Part shown: one piece after another, positions 17,443-25,188 of the stretch
Layout of the letters: the number at the start of each line of letters is the position of its first letter
How positions within the stretch are numbered: the stretch's first letter is position 1
From: Sediminibacterium sp.
Lineage (GTDB): Bacteria > Bacteroidota > Bacteroidia > Chitinophagales > Chitinophagaceae
Reading direction: 5' to 3'
Length of the DNA: 45,935 bases
Assembly (NCBI GenBank): GCA_027490265.1
Contig: JAIXYL010000005.1
Coordinates: 1-45,935, forward strand
Position numbers and translations under genes: made by a program
The notes under the pieces: generated by a model
Told to the model about the DNA's origin: nothing
The model's input: the letters and a program-made list of their open reading frames with translations, nothing else
Database searches by the model: none

Positions 17443-18408
17443 ATGAACACAGTAAACAATGGCGGGGCCTCTGATAACCGCAAAACCATTTATGGCATAT
17501 TAATCGCCGCATTGGTACTAACCTGGGGATATATTTTTTATGATAAAAGCCAAACCAAAGAAACCATCATTGGCTTAGAAACCAAGATCAGCAATGTAGA
17601 CAGCGCTAGAATGGCCATTCAAGAAGAGTTCATGGCTGTATCTGCAAAAGCAGACTCATTAACCAAAGACAATATTGACTTACAGGGAGATTTAGCTGAA
17701 AAGAATGCCGCTATCCAACAATTGAAAGGCAATATTGGGGCTTTATTAAAGAACAAAAAAGCAAGTTCGAAAGAATTGGCCGAAGCCAAACAGTTGATTG
17801 GTGAATTGAATGGTAAGATTGATGGGTTATTCGCTGAAATACAACAGTTAAAAGGTGAAAATCAACAATTAACCAATGCCAACGAGCAATTGAACACAGA
17901 GAAAACTCAGCTAACCACTGAAAAGCAAAATCTGGAAAGCAATTTAAATGCAACCAGAACAGAGAAAAAACAGTTGGAAGACAAGGTAGACGTGGCATCC
18001 ACTTTGCATGCATCTAATATTGGTATTAATGCCATCAATATCAAGGGTACAGGTAAAGAGAAAGAAACCACCACAGCCAAACGTGCAGACCTGATTCGCA
18101 TCTCCTTCGTTATTGATGAAAATAGAATTACCCCATCAGGTACTAAGGACTTTTATGTAGTGGTTACCGCACCTGATGGTAAAGTCATCACTGAAGGGGC
18201 CAATTTCAATACCAGAGAAGAAGGCAGCAGACCTTATACCAATAAAGTATCGGTGAATTATGAGCAAAACAAAATGATTCCTGTGAGCTTTGATTGGAAA
18301 CAAAAAGACGCTTACAAAGAAGGCGATTATAAAATAGAAATCTACAATAATGGGTTCAAAATTGGACAGGGTGTAAAGACCTTGAAAAAAGGCGGCCTAT
18401 TCAGTTAG
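17443..18408 (+). CDS. Membrane-anchored coiled-coil protein of unknown function
   Basis: A 321-residue protein. An N-terminal cytoplasmic tail of about 16 residues precedes one hydrophobic helix (about 17-34, YGILIAALVLTWGYIFY). Next is a long coiled coil (about 40-190) rich in Glu, Lys, Gln and Leu heptads, then a globular C-terminal domain (about 200-321) that looks beta-rich (RISFVIDENR, KDFYVVVTAPDGKVI, YKIEIYNNGFKIGQG). The topology suggests a spacer-like coiled coil holding a beta-sandwich in the periplasm. I cannot assign a function. No RBS is visible. It ends in a strong intrinsic terminator, so it is a one-gene unit separate from the histidine kinase downstream. Confidence 0.85.
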   Translation: MNTVNNGGASDNRKTIYGILIAALVLTWGYIFYDKSQTKETIIGLETKISNVDSARMAIQEEFMAVSAKADSLTKDNIDLQGDLAEKNAAIQQLKGNIGALLKNKKASSKELAEAKQLIGELNGKIDGLFAEIQQLKGENQQLTNANEQLNTEKTQLTTEKQNLESNLNATRTEKKQLEDKVDVASTLHASNIGINAINIKGTGKEKETTTAKRADLIRISFVIDENRITPSGTKDFYVVVTAPDGKVITEGANFNTREEGSRPYTNKVSVNYEQNKMIPVSFDWKQKDAYKEGDYKIEIYNNGFKIGQGVKTLKKGGLFS

Positions 18409-18433
18409 TTAGTTAAAGCAAGCAATCGAGTGT

Positions 18434-18467
18434 AAACCGTCTCAACCAGTTGAGGCGGTTTCTTTTT
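18434..18467 (+). terminator. Strong intrinsic terminator after the coiled-coil gene
   Basis: A 12-bp stem pairs AAACCGTCTCAA (18434-18445) with TTGAGGCGGTTT (18450-18461), with one G-U pair and the loop CCAG, followed by C and five T (18463-18467). This is the clearest terminator on the plus strand. It also argues against the TTG at 18466 as the start of the next gene, because that codon lies in the T-tract. Confidence 0.9.
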
Positions 18468-18522
18468 GTCCATCCTTATGCAGTTTACGGGTTGCAATAC
18501 CGCAAATGCGTATTTTAGTGAT

Positions 18523-19686
18523 ATGTTTAAGAACTGGTTCAACTTTACCAATGCCCTCTTATTATTAGCAATCCTCATTGTTAGCGGAACGATTGTGTAT
18601 TCACAATATATAGCCCGTCAAATCGCTGGTAAAGAAAGAGCTGCAGTGGAAGCTTGGGTTGAAGCGGAAAGAACCATCTTGCAAGCCACTGATACAGTGT
18701 CCATCAACCTAGCTACAAAAATCATTACTGAAAACAAGAGTATCCCCATCATTGAAACCAATCATTTAGACCAGCCCACAGGTAATTATGTCAATATTGA
18801 TGAAGCAGCTATTCAAGCGGATCCCAATTATTTAAAGCAACGCCTTAACGAATTTAAACTGTACAGCAAAACACCAGTGGAGGTAAAACTAAAAGAACCT
18901 GATCAAACGGTGATTCGCTATTATTATGGACAAAGCAAATTATTAAGAGAAGCCAAATGGTATCCGATTGTACAATTGTTATTGGTCATTATGTTTGTAA
19001 TGATTGTGATTTACTCTTTACGTACCCGATATAAAAGCAGTCAGAATCAGCTTTGGGCGTCCATGGCCAAAGAAACAGCGCACCAATTGGGAACGCCAGT
19101 GAGTAGTTTAGAAGGTTGGCTCGAAATTTTAAAAGAAAAAAATGACAGTAAAGACATTGCTGTTGAAATAGCGAAAGACGTAGATCGCTTACAACTGATC
19201 ACCGACCGTTTTGGAAAAATAGGCAGCACACCCAAAACCGAATTATGTCATCCATACGACCGTGTAAAAGCCGTGATGGATTACATGAAAAAAAGAAGCA
19301 GTGAGCAAGTAGTATTTCAATTAGACCCGGGCAATACTGCTGAATTACAATGTCTGCTTTCTCCCACACTTTTTGATTGGGTATTCGAAAATTTATTAAA
19401 GAATGCATTGGATGCTATGGATGGCAAAGGCAGTATACAATTAACGATGTCACAAGCGCACCAACGCTTAACCATTCTGATAAAAGACAGCGGCAAAGGC
19501 ATTCCTAACGGACAATGGAAAAAAGTATTTCAGCCTGGCTTTACAACCAAAAAAAGAGGTTGGGGCATTGGCTTGTCTTTAAGCAAACGCATTATTGAAC
19601 AATACCACAATGGTCAGCTCTATGTGGTGAATAGTGAATTAGGTAAAGGCACTGTATTTGGCATACAATTGCCTATTGGGGCATAG
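18523..19686 (+). CDS. Orphan two-transmembrane sensor histidine kinase
   Basis: A 387-residue sensor kinase from the ATG at 18523. Two membrane helices (about 8-27 and 147-165) flank a periplasmic domain of about 115 residues. The phosphoacceptor is H187 in KETAHQLGTP, the HQLGTP form common in Bacteroidota. The ATPase domain has the N-box ENLLKNALDAM, G1 DSGKGIP and the F/G2 region GFTTKKRGWGIGLSLSKR. Earlier starts (TTG 18466, ATG 18478) would add residues with no signal function, and the TTG overlaps the upstream terminator. TATTTTAG, near 18511, is one mismatch from a -7 box. No response regulator is adjacent. Its stop overlaps the convergent PliI-like gene by 14 bases. Confidence 0.88.
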   Translation: MFKNWFNFTNALLLLAILIVSGTIVYSQYIARQIAGKERAAVEAWVEAERTILQATDTVSINLATKIITENKSIPIIETNHLDQPTGNYVNIDEAAIQADPNYLKQRLNEFKLYSKTPVEVKLKEPDQTVIRYYYGQSKLLREAKWYPIVQLLLVIMFVMIVIYSLRTRYKSSQNQLWASMAKETAHQLGTPVSSLEGWLEILKEKNDSKDIAVEIAKDVDRLQLITDRFGKIGSTPKTELCHPYDRVKAVMDYMKKRSSEQVVFQLDPGNTAELQCLLSPTLFDWVFENLLKNALDAMDGKGSIQLTMSQAHQRLTILIKDSGKGIPNGQWKKVFQPGFTTKKRGWGIGLSLSKRIIEQYHNGQLYVVNSELGKGTVFGIQLPIGA

Positions 19687-20335
19687 CATAGTCCTTAAAC
19701 CCAACCAATACAAATTGTTTACTGGCTTCTCCATTAATTAATTTGTATTGCAATTGACGCATTTTACCAGTAGGTGTTGCATTTACATCATTTGTTTCAT
19801 AACATGGGAATCTTCTCGCCAAACTAGACGCAACAATTGAAAATGTATCGTGTCCCATATATCCCTTCTGTTCTTTGGACCCCTCTACTAATTCTGGAAA
19901 TGCTATCGGAGAGATTGATTTGCCTTTATTAGGCGAATACCCTAAAACGGTTCCATAACTTCCTGAACCTGCTGATTGTGTATAGACAAGCAACTCAGGA
20001 AAACCATCCCTGTCTAAGTCTTCAACTTCTGCACCAACGATTGGATCGGTCATTTGCTGAATGGTATCAACCCCGTTGGTTAAACCAATGGTAATGATGC
20101 GCAATGTTTGCAACGAGCCTTCTCCAAAAGCATGCACATCATATTCAATCCCTTGCAAACGCAATATTTTTGAAAAGACTGCAACATTGCTGTCTGTTGT
20201 TGGCTTGGCTGTTTTCTCAAGGGAGTCCTCTACTATGATACTGGTTGTTTGTTGTTCTGTTTTTGTTTGACAAGCCAAATAGCACAATGACAAACAAATC
20301 AAATATTTACTGAAATTGACGTATGGCGGCTTCAT
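19673..20335 (-). CDS. Putative PliI-like lysozyme-inhibitor lipoprotein
   Basis: A 220-residue protein with a signal peptide and a probable lipobox (CYLAC, cysteine near residue 21). The mature part has an acidic DLDRDGFPELLVYTQSAG block, then SGSYGTVLGYSPNKGKS, GYMGHDTFSI and LARRFPCY...GKMRQLQYKL. I associate these blocks, from memory, with the PliI family (periplasmic inhibitors of i-type lysozyme). The SGSYG loop is the kind of segment that inserts into the enzyme's active site in that family. It is the last gene of the PUL run, 4 bases after the GH3 stop, so it is probably co-transcribed with the enzymes. An unrelated beta-propeller-like domain is the alternative. Confidence 0.6.
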   Translation of the reverse strand: MKPPYVNFSKYLICLSLCYLACQTKTEQQTTSIIVEDSLEKTAKPTTDSNVAVFSKILRLQGIEYDVHAFGEGSLQTLRIITIGLTNGVDTIQQMTDPIVGAEVEDLDRDGFPELLVYTQSAGSGSYGTVLGYSPNKGKSISPIAFPELVEGSKEQKGYMGHDTFSIVASSLARRFPCYETNDVNATPTGKMRQLQYKLINGEASKQFVLVGFKDYAMPQ

Positions 20336-20339
20336 ATGA

Positions 20340-22493
20340 TTAATCTTTCAAATTGAGTGTATAAGTTAATGTTTCATCCGCAGAATGCTTCCCCACAACA
20401 ATGGTATAATTACCCGCATAACGTTTCCATGCTTTGGTATCCAAATCCCATTTTTGCAATTCTTCTATTGGAATACTAAAACGCAATGATTGAGTTCCAT
20501 CTTTTTTTATGAACTGCTTTTGAAAAGCCTTTAATTCCTTTAAAGGCATACGATTAATAGCAGGGTATTTGATATACACTTGCACCACTTCATCAGCATC
20601 ATACTGACCGGTATTGGTTACATCAATCAAAAAGGAAATGCTGTCTTTTTTGGGACCCGTGATGCTGGGTTTATTTTTCCAACTGTATTTAAAATTGGTA
20701 TAACTCAATCCATATCCAAAAGGGTATTGAACCTTACCATCAAAATAGCGATAGGTTCTTCCCTTTAATCCATAGTCTGCATATGCAGGCAAATCATGTA
20801 AAGATTGATAAAAAGTGACTGGCAATTTCCCGGATGGCGATACTTTACCAAATACAATATCTGCCAAAGCATTGCCACCTTGTTCACCCGGATACCATGC
20901 ATAGATAATGGCATCGCAATAAGGCGATATTGCAGATACATCCACTGCACTTCCAGCAGTAATCACCGCAATGATTGGCTTAGTATGCGCCTTTCGCAAG
21001 GCTTTCATAAATGCAATTTGAGAGGCAGGCAAACTAATCGATGTTTTGTCACCTCCACCTGCAGCAAGAAACGCGTCGCCTTCTTCGCCTTCGTACACTG
21101 GAGTAAGGCCTAAAACTGCAATGGTAATATCTGCATTACCTGCGGCCCACAATCCCCCAAAATGAACCGTATCACTAAAATCACAGCCCTGATCGTATTC
21201 AACTCTTATACCAGGCCCTACTGCTTCCGTAATGCCCTCTACAAAATTCACCGCTTTACCACTGACACCGTGGTAATTACCCAACAAAGCATCCAAAGAT
21301 GCAGCAGTTGGCCCAACCACCATCAAAGATCCATAAGCAGATTGTTTTAGTGGCAAAAGCTGATGGTCGTTTTTCAATAAGACCATGCTTTGTGCAGCCA
21401 TCTTTCGGGTCAAAGACATATGATAGGCATTGGCTACACTGTCCGCTCCATATTTGGCGAATGGATGTGCCATGGGTTGATCATAGAATCCTAATTTAAA
21501 CTGGGTACGCAAAATGCCAGCCAACGCTTGGTCAATGTCTTTTTCAGTCAGCAGTTTTTGTTCAACAGCTTTTAATGCATCATCTTGTAATAAATTACTG
21601 CAATCTAAATTGATGCCTGCTTTAATCGCTTCAGCTGCAACAGTAACACTATTAGGCGATACTTTATGGCGCAGCCAAATATCTTCTAGTGCCCAACAAT
21701 CTGTTACAATATGCCCTTTAAATCCCCATTCCTTTTTTAGAATGTTTTGCAAGAGTGTATTGCTGGTACAGCAAGGTTCATCATTCAATCTATTATACCC
21801 ACACATCACTGATTCAACACCTGCATCAACCAATTTCTTAAACGCATACAAATAGGTTTCGCGCAAATCTTTTTCATCCACGATGGCATTAAATGTATGT
21901 CGCTGGGCTTCTGGTCCACTGTGGACTGCAAAATGTTTGGCAGTGGCAGAGGTTTTTAAATAGCGTTTGTCGTTGCCTTGTAAGCCTTTGATAAACGACA
22001 CGCCCATTTGCGCTGTAAGAAAGGGATCCTCCCCATAAGTTTCCTGTCCTCTGCCCCAACGTGGGTCTCTAAAAATATTGATATTGGGCGACCAAAACGT
22101 AATGCCCATATATTGCAATCGCCTGTTTTGTTGAACAGCTAAATTGTTTTTAGCCCTTGCTTCAGTAGAGATGGCAGAAGCTACTTCATACATCAATGGC
22201 GCATTAAATGAGGCAGACATCGCAATAGCCTGCGGGAAAACTGTAGCCTTACCTGCTCTTGCAACACCATGCAATGCTTCATTCCACCAATTATAAGCGG
22301 GGATATTTAACCGATTGACGGATTGACTGCGATAGCCAATAAGCGAAATTTTTTCTTTAAGCGTGAGTTGTTGTATTAGGTTGCTGACCCTTGCTTCCAT
22401 TGGTAAATTTGCATTTTGAAAAGGATGCAATTGTGCAAACATCCCATGGTATATTGGATGCAATAACAGAAGGATCAAAGACAATTTTTTCAT
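20340..22493 (-). CDS. Glycoside hydrolase family 3, beta-xylosidase-like
   Basis: A 717-residue exported retaining beta-glycosidase with a signal peptide ending MFAQ (residue 21). The N-terminal TIM barrel has YNWWNEALHGVARAG (67-81), which is typical of the beta-xylosidase branch of GH3. FRDPRWGRGQETYGEDPF follows at 141-158, KHFAVHSGPE near 186-195, and the nucleophile D265 is in HIVTDCWAL. The alpha/beta sandwich carries the putative acid/base loop GLTPVYEGEEGD and GGGDKTSISLP. An FN3-like domain ends the protein (PFGYGLSYTNF onward). Xylose removal is the best guess, with beta-glucosidase possible. It lies 26 bases after the GH2 gene within the glycosidase operon. Confidence 0.88.
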   Translation of the reverse strand: MKKLSLILLLLHPIYHGMFAQLHPFQNANLPMEARVSNLIQQLTLKEKISLIGYRSQSVNRLNIPAYNWWNEALHGVARAGKATVFPQAIAMSASFNAPLMYEVASAISTEARAKNNLAVQQNRRLQYMGITFWSPNINIFRDPRWGRGQETYGEDPFLTAQMGVSFIKGLQGNDKRYLKTSATAKHFAVHSGPEAQRHTFNAIVDEKDLRETYLYAFKKLVDAGVESVMCGYNRLNDEPCCTSNTLLQNILKKEWGFKGHIVTDCWALEDIWLRHKVSPNSVTVAAEAIKAGINLDCSNLLQDDALKAVEQKLLTEKDIDQALAGILRTQFKLGFYDQPMAHPFAKYGADSVANAYHMSLTRKMAAQSMVLLKNDHQLLPLKQSAYGSLMVVGPTAASLDALLGNYHGVSGKAVNFVEGITEAVGPGIRVEYDQGCDFSDTVHFGGLWAAGNADITIAVLGLTPVYEGEEGDAFLAAGGGDKTSISLPASQIAFMKALRKAHTKPIIAVITAGSAVDVSAISPYCDAIIYAWYPGEQGGNALADIVFGKVSPSGKLPVTFYQSLHDLPAYADYGLKGRTYRYFDGKVQYPFGYGLSYTNFKYSWKNKPSITGPKKDSISFLIDVTNTGQYDADEVVQVYIKYPAINRMPLKELKAFQKQFIKKDGTQSLRFSIPIEELQKWDLDTKAWKRYAGNYTIVVGKHSADETLTYTLNLKD

Positions 22494-22519
22494 TGAATAT
22501 GGTTTCTGAGTGTATTGAA

Positions 22520-25147
22520 TTAGTTTACCCTTATCTTTTGTTCAGCAACATTCCAGCCATAAACCTGTACGGCTTTCTTAATGACATCGTATTGTTCAGG
22601 ATAATCAATCTGTATCATTTTTGTTTGACCTGGTAAAATACTGAAATAATTATCGTTGAAAAATGTCGGTAAAATTCTTTCATTGGTGGCCTCATTTAAT
22701 AATGCAATGCGATTAAAAAACGCAACAGGTTGATGATCTGGATTACTTAAGTAAACATGAAGTTTGCCATTCCCAACCTTGTCTACTTTAATGGTTAGTG
22801 GTGCAGGAGTCATTTTATTCAATGCTGTATATTGATTGTCTTTACCTGGCAACCAATAAAAATTGTCACTTACCAAAGACCGATTGTCCTTTGACAGTTT
22901 AAGTGATACAAATACCCCTTCTGTTTTTTTCAGGTCTTTCAAAAAACCATTCATCGAAAATAACTTCTTCACAGAAGTAGGAGATATTTCATTAAACATA
23001 TAGGAGAACAAACTGTCTTTTCCAGTAATTACATCATACACTTTTACTTCTATCATCAAGTTCCGCACTCTTTCAAATCCGTTATTGACCATATAAATCA
23101 TACTATCTGCTGGGCTCATCATAACGTGTAATGGCTCACCCCCTTTGCGCAGTCCATACAAACATGCATTAACGTCTAAATAGTAATCATACATTTGGCC
23201 ACGCAAGGCAGTCCATGGGTTCTGTGTTTTCCAAATGATTGTACCTGTATACCAATCCCACATATGAGAGGAGAACCCTTCCATTAGAGCCCTGTATTGA
23301 TTGTAGTTGACCAGTTGTGCTTTCATCGCAAAATCTTTGGCATCTTTTATTGCACCATACTGGGTTGGAAAATGCTCATAAGGAATATACTTATGGTATT
23401 GCCAAACGCTGTCAACAAAGGAAGGATACACTGGTGCTTTAAGATTTTGTTCTGGAATAAATCGTTGCAAGGAAACATAATCCCCTAAGCCAACAGATCC
23501 TACTTCAGAATTGTAAGGAAATGTTTTATAGGTCCAAAAAGTTTGATCATTTTGAATGGTATATGGTCCATCCCCATTTCCGCCAATGGTATTTAAAGAC
23601 ATACTATCGCTGTTAGAAAAGTCAAAGAAATATCTGGTGCCATCTAACTTTGGCAAAATAGAATCTTTCAATGGCAAGAGTATATCATCCGGAGGCGTAA
23701 TTTCATTACCCCCACACCAGTAAGCCAAAGATGCATGATTGCGGATCATTTTTATTTGATCAGCTGCAATGGTTAACACCAAGGGATGATCATTGGGGTA
23801 TTGCCTTCTGGTCCATTGATCATCTTTTTTCATTGGATCTAACCATCGGCCATTACAATCGCCACTAAACCAAAAATCTTGAAAAACTAATAAGCCATAT
23901 TTGTCGCATGCTTCATAAAATTCTGGTCTTTCAGTTAATGCACCGCCCCAGATGCGAATCAGATTTAAATTCATGTCACGATGAAATCGTATTTCAGCAT
24001 CGTAACGCGCTTCACTAAACCGCAACATGGCATCAGAAATAATCCAGTTACCGCCCTTGATAAATATTTTTTGTCCATTTACCATGGCTTGCATACTGCC
24101 CGTTTGGTTGTTCCATACATTGTCAATTTGCCTGATGCCAATGTTGAGCTGTTCGGCATCAGATAATTGTCCATTGCTGACAAACTGAAGCTTTAATGCA
24201 TACAAATCTTGTTTCCCATACCCATTGGGCCACCATAGTTTAGGATGTTGCAAAACAAGATCAGATAATTGTACTTCAGTAGTTGATTTGGGCTGAAGGG
24301 TAACGGCTTTTTTGATGGTATGCCCAGCAATGCTGTATTGCACTACACCGCTCACTGACCGATCAGATGCATTCTCAAGTTCTGTGGATACTTTAATGGT
24401 TGCGGGCAATTGTGGCGCATTTGGTACGCGTACCCCTGGCACCAAAGTGATGACATGAGGATTGCGAATATTAATAGCGTTTGTTTTTTCAATAAACACT
24501 TTATCCCAAATACCTGTATTGCGATCCCGGATTGGCTGTATCCAATCCCAACCTGCAGTATACTGCGTGGTGGCATTTCTGGCGATGGTACCATCGCCTC
24601 CTTGTCCCCCATTCGGATTGCCAGGAATATCTGGTGGATACACGATGATGGCCAATCGATTCTTGCCATTAGCAGCTAAGTATTTAGTGATATTGTATTG
24701 TTGCCGCAAGAGCATCCCTTCATGTACTTGTTGATTTAACTTTTTCCCATTGAGGTATACAAAGCATTTATAATTCACCCCTCTGAGTTGCAACCATACT
24801 TGTTCATTTGATTTGGCCGTCTCTGTAAAATCTTTTACAAACCAATAGGTATAATAATCATTGCCTGTATGGAATACATCAGGTATGTATTGATTATTCA
24901 TCCCGTAAAAAGGATCGGCTACTTGTTGGTTATTCAGCAAAGTAGTAAGCACGGTTCCAGGAACAGTCGCTTTCATCCAACCAGCTGTTTGATAAGATGG
25001 TTGAGACAATACTTCTCCCTGCTCCTTAATGGCACGTATATTGGCGCATTGCCAACCACTGTTTAATTCATATCGATTTTGTGAATGCCCCATCACAAAC
25101 CACCCGAGTAATAAAGCAAGCAACAAGATTTTTTTTACCAAATGCAT
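22520..25147 (-). CDS. Glycoside hydrolase family 2, beta-mannosidase / endo-beta-mannosidase-like
   Basis: An 875-residue exported GH2 enzyme with a sugar-binding jelly roll, an immunoglobulin-like domain, a TIM barrel and C-terminal beta domains. The proposed acid/base is E482 in WCGGNEITPPDD and the nucleophile is E548 in NSEVGSVGL (numbered from 25147). The GGNE..PP form resembles plant-type mannosylglycoprotein endo-beta-mannosidases. In exo-beta-glucosaminidases of the same subgroup the acid/base is Asp, which argues for a mannosidase here. I moved the start from 25168 to the ATG at 25147 (MHLVKKILLLALLLG), which gives a proper signal peptide. It lies between the GH92 and GH3 genes, so beta-mannose cleavage after alpha-mannose removal would make sense. 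Confidence 0.85.
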   Translation of the reverse strand: MHLVKKILLLALLLGWFVMGHSQNRYELNSGWQCANIRAIKEQGEVLSQPSYQTAGWMKATVPGTVLTTLLNNQQVADPFYGMNNQYIPDVFHTGNDYYTYWFVKDFTETAKSNEQVWLQLRGVNYKCFVYLNGKKLNQQVHEGMLLRQQYNITKYLAANGKNRLAIIVYPPDIPGNPNGGQGGDGTIARNATTQYTAGWDWIQPIRDRNTGIWDKVFIEKTNAINIRNPHVITLVPGVRVPNAPQLPATIKVSTELENASDRSVSGVVQYSIAGHTIKKAVTLQPKSTTEVQLSDLVLQHPKLWWPNGYGKQDLYALKLQFVSNGQLSDAEQLNIGIRQIDNVWNNQTGSMQAMVNGQKIFIKGGNWIISDAMLRFSEARYDAEIRFHRDMNLNLIRIWGGALTERPEFYEACDKYGLLVFQDFWFSGDCNGRWLDPMKKDDQWTRRQYPNDHPLVLTIAADQIKMIRNHASLAYWCGGNEITPPDDILLPLKDSILPKLDGTRYFFDFSNSDSMSLNTIGGNGDGPYTIQNDQTFWTYKTFPYNSEVGSVGLGDYVSLQRFIPEQNLKAPVYPSFVDSVWQYHKYIPYEHFPTQYGAIKDAKDFAMKAQLVNYNQYRALMEGFSSHMWDWYTGTIIWKTQNPWTALRGQMYDYYLDVNACLYGLRKGGEPLHVMMSPADSMIYMVNNGFERVRNLMIEVKVYDVITGKDSLFSYMFNEISPTSVKKLFSMNGFLKDLKKTEGVFVSLKLSKDNRSLVSDNFYWLPGKDNQYTALNKMTPAPLTIKVDKVGNGKLHVYLSNPDHQPVAFFNRIALLNEATNERILPTFFNDNYFSILPGQTKMIQIDYPEQYDVIKKAVQVYGWNVAEQKIRVN

Positions 25148-25188
25148 ACGTTCATATTTTATAACCAATTCACTACAAATGCTTCACG

